A stretch of 64,000 nt of DNA from contig JAFWYE010000006.1 in the NCBI GenBank assembly GCA_017517765.1, forward strand, positions 62,001 through 126,000. The letters are read 5' to 3'. Positions within the stretch are counted from its first letter, which is position 1; every line of letters starts with the position of its first letter. The stretch comes from Bacilli bacterium (lineage in GTDB: Bacteria; Bacillota_I; Bacilli_A; RFN20; DUOF01). This document shows, piece by piece, positions 46,049 through 53,647 of this stretch. A program made the position numbers and the translations under genes. The notes beneath the pieces are model-generated. The model was not told the origin of the DNA. It worked only from the letters and a program-made list of their open reading frames with translations, and ran no database searches.

Positions 46049-46083
46049 TTTATTTCCTCCTTATATAGAATAATTTATAAGCA

Positions 46084-46157
46084 AGCAGCAAGTAGTAAAG
46101 AAAAAGAAATTAGGTTTATCAAAAGGAGTAAATATTACTTGCTGCTCCTTACGCTTA
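46084..46157 (-). promoter_or_regulatory. Leader hairpin with AAGCGTAA box, copy 1
   Basis: Inverted repeat AGCAGCAAGTA (46084-46094) / TACTTGCTGCT (46136-46146) with a 41-base loop. On the minus strand it starts TAAGCGTAA, and the loop has ACTCCTTTTGATAAACC. The CTCCTT could pair with the AAGGAGG ribosome site of the gene at 46048. A TATAGT -10-like box lies just upstream. The same layout recurs at 48935-48987. Confidence 0.55.
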
Positions 46158-46212
46158 CACTATAAAACAAAAGATAACTTTTTCCAAAACCATAACTAAT
46201 AGCAAATATTTT

Positions 46213-46251
46213 AATCTTAACTATATATTATATATAATATATAGTAAGATT
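46213..46251. repeat. 39-base near-perfect palindrome
   Basis: Arms AATCTTAACTATATATTA and TAATATATAGTAAGATT, differing by one missing base. It lies between two minus-strand operons, upstream of the leader hairpin. It could form a cruciform or be an operator for two dimers. Confidence 0.6.
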
Positions 46252-46269
46252 AACTGTATAAAAATATTA

Positions 46270-46297
46270 TAAAAAAATGCTTGATCCACTCAAGCAT
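46270..46297 (-). terminator. Terminator of the four-gene unknown operon
   Basis: Hairpin GCTTGA/TCAAGC, then seven T on the minus strand, overlapping the stop at 46290. Confidence 0.8.
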
Positions 46298-46763
46298 AAT
46301 CTTTTTCTGTCAAATAATAGGCGACATTTACATAATTATTATTAATTTTATCATCAGCATATGGAATATAGCCACAGTAAAAATATCCTATTAATCCTAC
46401 ACTACCAAATCGTATCAATTCACTATAAGGTTTATAACCAATATATTCTAAGTGATTTGGCATTCGACTAAACTCATCTTTCCTTTCTAATTCTTGTTGT
46501 TCTAATTCCTTGTTTACAAAATCATCTAAATTCGTTCCAAAATCAGCATTCATTATATACAACCTACTTATTAATTCCTCATCACTAATAACATTACACT
46601 TATGCATCAATAAAAGCGGTCTAATAATCCAATTATAACTAACATGAGCTCCAATCAATTTATCGTATCCCATCTCTACTAATTTTAAAAAAAATGCATT
46701 TTCTTTAATCTCTTTTAATAACTCCATTTTATCTGAAGATTCAATACATACAGGTTTATTCAC
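46290..46763 (-). CDS. Unknown 157-residue protein
   Basis: GTG start at 46763, with GGAGGTG 7 bases upstream inside the previous gene's end. Starts MNKPVCIESSDKMELLKEIK and has an aromatic C-terminus with YLTEKDYA. Contains FGSVGLIGYFYCGYIPYADD (about 122-141). No family recognised. Last gene of its operon. The start directly follows the stop of the 270-residue gene (TAAGTG). Confidence 0.6.
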   Translation of the reverse strand: MNKPVCIESSDKMELLKEIKENAFFLKLVEMGYDKLIGAHVSYNWIIRPLLLMHKCNVISDEELISRLYIMNADFGTNLDDFVNKELEQQELERKDEFSRMPNHLEYIGYKPYSELIRFGSVGLIGYFYCGYIPYADDKINNNYVNVAYYLTEKDYA

Positions 46764-47576
46764 TTACTTCACCTCCAAATGTCTATAAAATTGGACATAC
46801 CCATCATGGTTATAACTACCAATATACTCATTATGCTTCTCTAAATACCACTTAACATCAGCCTTTTTAATCATACTAAGATATTTACCGATATTTTCAA
46901 ACTTATCAGAATATTGACCACCAGTTCTTTTTAAATATTCTTCCTCAACCATCAAAAACATAAGTTTAATCATATTACTATACTTATAGTTATTTATTGA
47001 ATATAAAAGATACTCTGTATCCACAATAAATTCATAGTAAGGATATTTATTATAATCATCCCCATATCCTCCAATCTTTGTCAGTATATTCTCCTTTATT
47101 TCTTTAATTGCAGATTTAATATTTTCATCCTTACCCATATACTCTTGAAATAAAGTATCTCTAAGATTTGAATTTTCATCATAGCATTTTTTTATATATG
47201 AATTAGAACTATCTAATAATCCCTCATCTACTAAATACTTTATTTTTATTAAATGAAGTGTAGTATTTGTTACTCTATGTGAATTTACCTCTTTAAGATA
47301 TTTAATTAAAGCAAGAGTCTTATCTTTAGACTTGGTAACAAACTTTGAGGCATAACCACAATACTCATCTAAATCAAACTTTTTATGTTTAGCCGAAGGC
47401 ATTAAAAAAAAGCAATTGTATCCTCTTTCATCAAACAACTCATTTACATCATTTAATAAGTCTATATCTTCAGGATTTAATCCATATAAATCTACAAAAT
47501 ACAAAATAACCTCTTCCTCACTAAAGTACGTATTTTCTAATCTTATCATGATTTTTCTTAATTCTTCTTTATTCAC
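46764..47576 (-). CDS. Unknown 270-residue protein
   Basis: GTG start at 47576 with AGGTG 7 bases upstream. Helical, soluble. Starts MNKEELRKIMIRLENTYFSE and contains SHRVTNTTLHLIKIKYLVDE and YYEFIVDTEYLLYSINNYKY. No family recognised. It overlaps the preceding gene by 8 bases. The junction sequence (GGTGA, AGTAA, GTGAATAAA) is almost repeated at the next gene, hinting at a shared coupling design or an old duplication of gene ends. Confidence 0.6.
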   Translation of the reverse strand: MNKEELRKIMIRLENTYFSEEEVILYFVDLYGLNPEDIDLLNDVNELFDERGYNCFFLMPSAKHKKFDLDEYCGYASKFVTKSKDKTLALIKYLKEVNSHRVTNTTLHLIKIKYLVDEGLLDSSNSYIKKCYDENSNLRDTLFQEYMGKDENIKSAIKEIKENILTKIGGYGDDYNKYPYYEFIVDTEYLLYSINNYKYSNMIKLMFLMVEEEYLKRTGGQYSDKFENIGKYLSMIKKADVKWYLEKHNEYIGSYNHDGYVQFYRHLEVK

Positions 47577-48507
47577 TTACTATCACCTCTTTGAAAATGA
47601 CACTAGCAAGTCCTACATAACCACTACAAAACACTTGTAAATCTTTTAAATTATCTTTATAAAAAGCCATTAAATCCTCAACCATATCTTGATCTAAAGA
47701 TTTATATAAACTCATAATCATACTTCTAAGTTTACCCTTTTCTATATCATATTCATTATCACTTAAATAATATCTTTGTAAAATCAAAAAGTTAATCTTA
47801 ATAGAATTAGCAATCTTTTTATCAAATGGAAGAAGTAACTCTTCCATCTTATTTACAAATATTGCAATGGGACTACCATCATCTACATCGACATTTAAAT
47901 CAAATACTTCTATTAATATCTTATATACATAATTCAAAATATTTTCAGAATCTGTATCTCCACCAGGTTCATTATATTGTAAATATGCATCTTTCCATAA
48001 ATCATATATTGTTCCTATCTTTACTTCTTCCCTGCGGTCAATGTAGTCAATAATATCCCCATATTGATCTATATGAGGATACAACTCTAATAGTTTTCTA
48101 ATCCTTATATCATCAAGAGAATAATAAGTAAATGCTTTATCCTTGATCTCATTAACATAATAAATCAACTCTTTTGTATACGCTTTTGAAGTCATCGCCC
48201 TTTTAACTAAATAAGAATAATATTTTTTATTAAATCTCATCTCTAAATTATAAGTAAAACTTCCACTTTCAGGATTATAATTATCAAAGTCTATATAACG
48301 ATGGCGAATATCATTTATATGTTTAGCCCTACCTAAACTCATAAAATCTTCATCCCAATAAAATCCAAAAATATCATATAATTCTTTTAACTCTGATATA
48401 GAAATCATAAAATCCCTTAACATAGAGTGAATAATAGCTTTAATTTCTTTTTCATCTAAATTATGTTCATTACAATCATTAACTAATATTTCCATCCATT
48501 TTTTCAT
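47569..48507 (-). CDS. Unknown 312-residue protein
   Basis: I start at 48507 (MKKWMEILVNDCNEHNLDEK) with AGGTG 5-6 bases upstream. The longer frame to 48552 has no ribosome site. Helical throughout and rich in Tyr, Asp, Glu and Lys (IYDLWKDAYLQYNEPGGDTD near 168-187). No known domain. Second gene of the operon led by the 124-residue gene. Confidence 0.6.
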   Translation of the reverse strand: MKKWMEILVNDCNEHNLDEKEIKAIIHSMLRDFMISISELKELYDIFGFYWDEDFMSLGRAKHINDIRHRYIDFDNYNPESGSFTYNLEMRFNKKYYSYLVKRAMTSKAYTKELIYYVNEIKDKAFTYYSLDDIRIRKLLELYPHIDQYGDIIDYIDRREEVKIGTIYDLWKDAYLQYNEPGGDTDSENILNYVYKILIEVFDLNVDVDDGSPIAIFVNKMEELLLPFDKKIANSIKINFLILQRYYLSDNEYDIEKGKLRSMIMSLYKSLDQDMVEDLMAFYKDNLKDLQVFCSGYVGLASVIFKEVIVSE

Positions 48508-48533
48508 AATTTCACCTACTTCCATTTTATAAT

Positions 48534-48908
48534 TTATTCTTCTTTTAAACAATCTCCATTAAATGTTTTATTATAATCAAAATAGATTGTTCCTTTATTT
48601 TTCTTAACTCTTTCTATTGCCTCTTCTATATTAGAATAAACATAATATCTATATTTGATGTTACATTCTTTATATAGTAGATTTACACTATATATCCATC
48701 TTTCTAAATCAATAATAGATATAATAGAATTAATTTTACTCTTCATATACTCTTTAGTAATATCACCGATATCCTCTTCTATCTCTTTTAATAAAATACT
48801 TAATAACGCCTTAAAACTACTACCCCATAACCAATACCCCTTATACATGTTATGTTCCCTTTTTTTATATACTAATATTGTCCTATTAGTAATCAATATA
48901 TTATTCAT
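48534..48908 (-). CDS. Unknown 124-residue protein, first gene of the four-gene operon
   Basis: Starts MNNILITNRTILVYKKREHN, with GYWLWGSSFKALLSILLKEI in the first half and a Tyr-rich end. No family recognised. The ribosome site is weak (GGATGTGAG). Preceded by the second copy of the hairpin leader (48935-48987), as the 240-residue gene is preceded by the first copy. This suggests common control of the two operons. Confidence 0.55.
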   Translation of the reverse strand: MNNILITNRTILVYKKREHNMYKGYWLWGSSFKALLSILLKEIEEDIGDITKEYMKSKINSIISIIDLERWIYSVNLLYKECNIKYRYYVYSNIEEAIERVKKNKGTIYFDYNKTFNGDCLKEE

Positions 48909-48934
48909 ATTCTCACATCCTATCTATATAATAT

Positions 48935-48987
48935 AAAGAGTGGCATATTATGATAAACAAAAGGAGGAGAACCACTCTTTACGCTTA
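48935..48987 (-). promoter_or_regulatory. Leader hairpin with AAGCGTAA box, copy 2
   Basis: Inverted repeat AAAGAGTGG (48935-48943) / CCACTCTTT (48972-48980). On the minus strand it starts TTAAGCGTAAAGAG, and the loop contains CTCCTCCTTTTGTTTATCA, an anti-Shine-Dalgarno-like string. A TATATAG -10-like box lies just upstream. Stem sequence differs from copy 1 but box, loop motif and position match. Confidence 0.55.
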
Positions 48988-49007
48988 AAACTATATAGAA
49001 TATATAA

Positions 49008-49036
49008 AAAGAACTCCAATGCAGGAGTTTTTATAA
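49008..49036 (-). terminator. Terminator downstream of the HRDC-UvrD gene
   Basis: Hairpin AACTCC/GGAGTT with T-rich flank on the minus strand, about 200 bases past the helicase stop. The 328-base gap 48909-49237 holds only the leader, this hairpin and AT-rich DNA. Confidence 0.6.
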
Positions 49037-49237
49037 AAAAATAATATTTAATTATATATAATAAATATTAACAATTTACATAATTTAGATACTTATTGTA
49101 CAAAATCATGATGTTCTTTGTTTTGTTAATGGAATATTGTCTTTACCACATTTTTGAACGATCATCAAAGCATATTACTTTCATCTACATTTACCTTTAT
49201 TTCTTAACCTAGACCAATTTAGCATAATTTAAAGGCG

Positions 49238-52084
49238 TCACTTTTTATTTGATTCTAAAATTGACTTAACAAAGTCTGAAGTTTTGTTTTTTGTGTGCAG
49301 TATATAAATGCTTTCTTTTGCTCTTGTCAAAGCCACATAAAATAGTTTTTCTTCATCTTCAATTGCATCCATATAATTCTGATCAAATAACGTAAACAGT
49401 TCATTATTAACATTATAAACAGGAAAAGACTTTTCATTTACATTCAATAAAATTACAACATCTGCTTCTTCTCCTTTAGAAGCATGAACCGTAGAAATTT
49501 TTATTTTGTTCATATCTGGCCCATACTTTGAGCAATTCTTTACAATTTTCTTTAACATTCTCTCAAATTCAAGCAAATCAATCCCTAAAATGCTATTACT
49601 TCTATTTAAAATCATAATATTAGACTTCGGATTTTTAGAAATAATATCATAACATATTCTAAAGCATCTTGATAAATCCCACTTTTCCATATTTTCATAT
49701 GTAAGTCTACCTATATAATTATCTACTTTATCTTCACTATTCATAAAAATACTATCTGTGTCTAAAACGTTAACTTCTCCCTCATACATTGAAACAGAAA
49801 CAGCTGGTTTACCAGAATATTTATGATCAATCATGAACTTATTAGCTGTTGTAACAATATTTTTAAAACTTCTATAATTATTTGTAACGCTAAATTCTTT
49901 TGCATTCTCATAATTAGATAAAAATCCATTAAAATACTTTGTATTTGATCCTGCAAATCTGTTTATAGCCTGCCAATCATCTCCGACAGCAAATATTTTG
50001 ATATTTGAATTTATTTCTAAAATAGCACTAATCAAATTATCAAACAAACGAGAAAAGTCTTGATATTCATCAATAAGTACCCAATTCAACTCTTTTATAA
50101 CATGATCATAATTACCATTTCTAACTAAAACTATAGCATTATGCATAAGTTCATTAAAATCTAATCTACAATACTTAAATTCTTCTAAAGAAGGACTTTT
50201 AATTTCGGCATGCAATTCCTTTATATATTCAAGATATACTTTATATCCCAAATTATAGAAACTTTTTACTTTAGGGTCTAATATGGCATCAAATTGATTT
50301 GTTAGTGATGAAACATCATCATAATAATATTGCTGTAATTTATTTATAAATTGCTCCATTAATATTGTAAAGCCATCAATCCCTTTTTCCCATACTTTTC
50401 TTTGTAAAACTTCTTCTGGCAGTTTTTGATCATATACACCATATCCTTTTAGCTTTTCTTCAATTATCGCTTCTGCCTTTTCTCTACTGATATTTTCAAA
50501 TTCTTTGGCATTTGTTTCTATCAATCCTTTTATACAATTGAAAGTATCATTATACTTTGTATGAACTAAATGCTTCATATTTGGAAAATTCCAAAATTGT
50601 TTCTTCCAATTCATATTGTTAATATAGTAATTATAATTGCCAACGCTTGATTCAAAATCAAAAATTTCCTTTAGGGTTTCCTTTCCATTAACACCCCAGT
50701 TTTCCCATACAAAATTATATTTTTTTAAATAGAAATCCGGTTTGGTTTCTTTCTTCCCATCGACTAATCTCATAAACTCCTTGTAATCATTTCTGTCTAT
50801 TAAACAATTCCATCTAGGAGCGATTTTGTAAGGAAAAAACGATTTTTCATACACATAGTCTATACCATGTTCAAATAAATAATCAGCAATTATCTTTTCA
50901 GAATAAGATTTCACAGTTTCTCCATTCAAAGTTTTATAACTAGAATTTCTTTTAAATTTGTAGTAGTCCTCTAGACTAGTAAAGGTTTTTCTATCAATAT
51001 AATTTAATGAGGAATAAAAAAAGTCATATACTTCTTCCCTAAATAAAGTATCCTTCTTTATCATCTCATTTAAGATTATTTTCAAAAATTTAGTCTTATT
51101 TTCTAATATTTTATTATCATTTTTCGGATTAACTATGTCATGTGCCAAAGAGTGAAACGTTCTGGCAAATTTATCATGCAAATACTTTGGTTCACCATCT
51201 ATAAGACACTTTTCACTTATTCTTTTATTAATTTCATTGGCCGCCTCTTTATTAAAACAAAAAGCCATTATATTTTTTTGATTCATTTTTTGAACTTCTA
51301 TCTCATATATAATCTTGCCTATTATAGTTCGAGTTTTGCCACTTCCTGCTCTTGCTGTGACAATAGAATTGTCATTAGATACAATGGCAGCACATTGTTG
51401 CTCATCAAAAACCAATTTTTCATTTTCAAAAAGAATGTGTTCGTTTACAAACATTTTATAATTATTTATTTTTCCTTTTATATCTTCTACCAGTTTTGCT
51501 TGTGCATTTAAAAACTTATCGTCAAAAATCAAATTTCCACTATTAATTAATTTATCAAGCACCCATACTCTAGGCTCACTTTGTCCGTGCTTAAATAAAT
51601 AATTATTGGTAGAAGAATACTTTAATGAGCAAAACTTTACCCCTTGTTCAGCATGGATATCACATATAATTACATCAAAAATATTATTATTATTTTCTAC
51701 GAATTTTGCTTTCATTCCTTCATGTATATAAGTATCATCAATTTTAAATTTATTATTTACATAATTCGTTTTACCATTTTTAATCATGCCTTGTTTTATT
51801 ACAAATTTGTGTTTCTTCCAATTATTGACATCTATTTGATGCAGTTCAATAAATTTTTTAATAGTTTCAATTATTTTATCGCCATATTTGTAATACTTAC
51901 TCCCATAAATACCGCATTCTTGCAATTCCAACCTATCCATAGGTAAATTTTCTACAAGTTTTACCAGTTCACCATCATTAAAAATATAATAATATGGCTT
52001 ATAGCTTGTTTTCATAAGTTCTTCTCTCATACACTTCAGTATGTCTTTTAGCTCATCATATAAAAATATATACTCACTATCCAT
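49238..52084 (-). CDS. HRDC-UvrD helicase with PD-(D/E)xK nuclease-like insert
   Basis: About 948 residues. An HRDC domain opens the protein (about 5-80: KPYYYIFNDGELVKLVENLP and ECGIYGSKYYKYGDKIIETI). Then come a spacer and an SF1A motor: TARAGSGKTRT near 246, LIDEYQDFSRL near 665, AVGDDWQAINRFAGS, STVHASKGEEADVVIL and FYVALTRAKES near 930. Between motifs lies a nuclease-like segment (about 400-460: SEKIIADYLFEHGIDYVYEK, KPDFYLKKYNFVWENWG), the arrangement of helicase IV-type enzymes. The start at 52084 has a GGTGAT site. It directly abuts the CotD-like terminator, the right edge of the accessory region. Confidence 0.82.
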   Translation of the reverse strand: MDSEYIFLYDELKDILKCMREELMKTSYKPYYYIFNDGELVKLVENLPMDRLELQECGIYGSKYYKYGDKIIETIKKFIELHQIDVNNWKKHKFVIKQGMIKNGKTNYVNNKFKIDDTYIHEGMKAKFVENNNNIFDVIICDIHAEQGVKFCSLKYSSTNNYLFKHGQSEPRVWVLDKLINSGNLIFDDKFLNAQAKLVEDIKGKINNYKMFVNEHILFENEKLVFDEQQCAAIVSNDNSIVTARAGSGKTRTIIGKIIYEIEVQKMNQKNIMAFCFNKEAANEINKRISEKCLIDGEPKYLHDKFARTFHSLAHDIVNPKNDNKILENKTKFLKIILNEMIKKDTLFREEVYDFFYSSLNYIDRKTFTSLEDYYKFKRNSSYKTLNGETVKSYSEKIIADYLFEHGIDYVYEKSFFPYKIAPRWNCLIDRNDYKEFMRLVDGKKETKPDFYLKKYNFVWENWGVNGKETLKEIFDFESSVGNYNYYINNMNWKKQFWNFPNMKHLVHTKYNDTFNCIKGLIETNAKEFENISREKAEAIIEEKLKGYGVYDQKLPEEVLQRKVWEKGIDGFTILMEQFINKLQQYYYDDVSSLTNQFDAILDPKVKSFYNLGYKVYLEYIKELHAEIKSPSLEEFKYCRLDFNELMHNAIVLVRNGNYDHVIKELNWVLIDEYQDFSRLFDNLISAILEINSNIKIFAVGDDWQAINRFAGSNTKYFNGFLSNYENAKEFSVTNNYRSFKNIVTTANKFMIDHKYSGKPAVSVSMYEGEVNVLDTDSIFMNSEDKVDNYIGRLTYENMEKWDLSRCFRICYDIISKNPKSNIMILNRSNSILGIDLLEFERMLKKIVKNCSKYGPDMNKIKISTVHASKGEEADVVILLNVNEKSFPVYNVNNELFTLFDQNYMDAIEDEEKLFYVALTRAKESIYILHTKNKTSDFVKSILESNKK

Positions 52085-52116
52085 ATTATCACCACTCACA
52101 TTATACTCTACTATTT

Positions 52117-52147
52117 AAAAAACCAGGAGTTTATTTTCCTGGTTTTA
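52117..52147 (-). terminator. Terminator of the CotD-like gene
   Basis: Hairpin AACCAGGA/TCCTGGTT followed by TTTTAAAT on the minus strand. Related copies, with changed stems, occur at 37079 and 39092. Confidence 0.8.
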
Positions 52148-52157
52148 TACAATTTAA

Positions 52158-52415
52158 TTACATTCCAAAGTTGTTATTGTTCCCATTATTTGCTTGTCCT
52201 GGGCATTGAGTTTCTTCATCTGTAGTATATTGATAATAGTATCTATTATATGGAACGTATCTATGAATTACATGAGTATGACTTGGACAAATAACTGGCT
52301 GTTCGATAGGATGGCACTTTACTATATTACATACTTTTGTAGGCATTACAATAGGTTCTAATGGTTGACATGGAGTTGGATTATTACATCCACATGTTCT
52401 ATTAGTATTATTCAT
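52158..52415 (-). CDS. CotD-family spore coat protein
   Basis: The 85-residue protein is rich in Cys, His, Pro, Asn and Tyr: CGCNNPTPCQPLEPIVMPTK, then CHPIEQPVICPSHTHVIHRY, and an Asn-rich tail. This is the composition and motif order of CotD inner-coat proteins, which are cross-linked in the mother cell. The start at 52415 has GGGGAG 6 bases upstream. A SigK-like promoter lies just before it. The last 20 codons are repeated at 39135 and 37122, so the gene's 3' end looks like the insertion target of the accessory region. Confidence 0.8.
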   Translation of the reverse strand: MNNTNRTCGCNNPTPCQPLEPIVMPTKVCNIVKCHPIEQPVICPSHTHVIHRYVPYNRYYYQYTTDEETQCPGQANNGNNNNFGM

Positions 52416-52435
52416 TATATTCTCCCCTTTCACTT

Positions 52436-52462
52436 TAATTTATGCATATATATCTAAAGTGT
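52436..52462 (-). promoter_or_regulatory. SigK-like promoter of the CotD-like gene
   Basis: On the minus strand CATAAATTA fits the SigK -10 (CATAnnnTA), and AC lies 16 bases upstream in ACACTTTAG. Late mother-cell expression would suit a coat gene. Confidence 0.4.
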
Positions 52463-52469
52463 ATAGGCT

Positions 52470-52499
52470 CAAATAAAAACCCCAGGATTTCTGGGGTAT
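52470..52499 (-). terminator. Terminator of the 151-residue membrane protein gene
   Basis: Hairpin ACCCCAG/CTGGGGT followed by TTTTATTT on the minus strand, 10 bases after the stop. Confidence 0.85.
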
Positions 52500-52508
52500 A
52501 TTTTTGTA

Positions 52509-52964
52509 CTAAGCTACTAAAAGCATTGTTCCTGCTATATAAGTTACTACAAATATAGTTAAATATAAGTAAGTTAGTAAAATTAATCTAGCATAGTTTC
52601 TAAATGTAGGATCAGATTTTGTTTTTTCTCCAAAAGCCCAAATAAATAACATAATAAGCGATACAAGAGGGATAGCTAAAACTATAGTTATTCCAAACCA
52701 TCCTAAAATACTTCTACCACCATCATCAGATTTCTTATCAGAAAAATATGCAATAAGCAAACATATTATCGCAGGTAATACAGCAGCAATACCTAATACT
52801 ATTAGCATGTTTTCAGAAGCCATTAACTGAGCATATAATTGATCTATTATAGTGCTTTCAGGAACATCCGCCATTCCTGCTGCTAACGCCTTACTAGAAA
52901 AGGCAAATAAATAAACAAATGCAAAACCTGCAAATCCTATAATTCTAGACATTATCTTTTTCAT
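52509..52964 (-). CDS. Small membrane protein with signal-like N-terminus
   Basis: The 151-residue protein has an N-terminal hydrophobic segment ending SSKALAAG, which could be a cleaved signal peptide. Three membrane helices follow (about 52-72, 86-110, 127-150) and a short charged loop SDKKSDDGGRS. No known family. It stands alone with its own terminator, between the coat gene and pyrophosphatase. Confidence 0.6.
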   Translation of the reverse strand: MKKIMSRIIGFAGFAFVYLFAFSSKALAAGMADVPESTIIDQLYAQLMASENMLIVLGIAAVLPAIICLLIAYFSDKKSDDGGRSILGWFGITIVLAIPLVSLIMLFIWAFGEKTKSDPTFRNYARLILLTYLYLTIFVVTYIAGTMLLVA

Positions 52965-53057
52965 ATACTACACCTCTATTTCTAAACTCACTATAGCACA
53001 ATAAATGTTAAAAATTCAATGCTGATAGCCAATTAAACCAACAATTGTGATAAGTTA

Positions 53058-53086
53058 ATAAAAAAGCAATGGACTACCCATTGCAT
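53058..53086 (-). terminator. Terminator of the pyrophosphatase gene
   Basis: Hairpin GCAATGG/CCATTGC with a T run on the minus strand, overlapping the stop codon. Confidence 0.85.
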
Positions 53087-53574
53087 TTTTCTTTATATCT
53101 TTGCTTACAAGTTTCTACTAAATCAAGAGCTTCTTCTTTTGAATGATAGTCTCCTACTATAACTTCTATATTTTGAAGTTTCTTATAACTTGCAAAAAAA
53201 TCTTGGATTTCTTCAAGCAAGAAAGCACTTAAATCTTCTAATTCATGAACATTATCATATCTAGGGTCACAATCTACTACAGATATTAGTTTATAGTCTT
53301 CACAACCATCATCTATCATAGCTAAATATCCAAGTACTCTAGCAGGTATTAAACAACCAGGGTAACTTGGTTCAGTACCAATAACTAATATATCAAGAGG
53401 GTCACCATCAAGAGCTAATGTCTCATCTAAAGATCCATACTCTGCAGGATAAGCCATCGCACTATATAGTACTCTATCTAATCTTACTCTTTTTGTTTTT
53501 TCATCTATTTCATATTTATTCCTACTTCTAAAAGGAATTTCAATTGTAGCCTCTACTACATCATTTCTTTTCAT
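53074..53574 (-). CDS. ppa: Inorganic pyrophosphatase, family I
   Basis: The 166-residue enzyme hydrolyses PPi to two Pi. The family I signature with three Asp that bind Mg is present (LDGDPLDILVI near 55-65), with FRSRNKYEIDEKTKRVRLDR and YPAEYGSLDET before it and PRYDNV after. I choose the start at 53574 (MKRNDVVEATIEIP) because AGGAGTGAT lies 4-7 bases upstream. The longer frame has none. Divergent from the ylbJ-like gene. Confidence 0.95.
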   Translation of the reverse strand: MKRNDVVEATIEIPFRSRNKYEIDEKTKRVRLDRVLYSAMAYPAEYGSLDETLALDGDPLDILVIGTEPSYPGCLIPARVLGYLAMIDDGCEDYKLISVVDCDPRYDNVHELEDLSAFLLEEIQDFFASYKKLQNIEVIVGDYHSKEEALDLVETCKQRYKEKCNG

Positions 53575-53647
53575 CCAATCACTCCTAATGGCCTCCATTA
53601 TAACATAAAATAACAAGCCTAGTTAATAAAATATAATGGTGAAATAT

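Noticed and set aside
46120..46165. Short plus-strand peptides after AAAAGGAG in the hairpin leaders
   Set aside because: The two copies have no shared start codon and encode different very short peptides. The motif reads better as an anti-Shine-Dalgarno loop on the minus strand.
37000..52200. Prophage or classical integrative element
   Set aside because: No integrase, terminase, capsid, relaxase or transposase could be found. Repeated coat-gene ends are the only sign of insertion.
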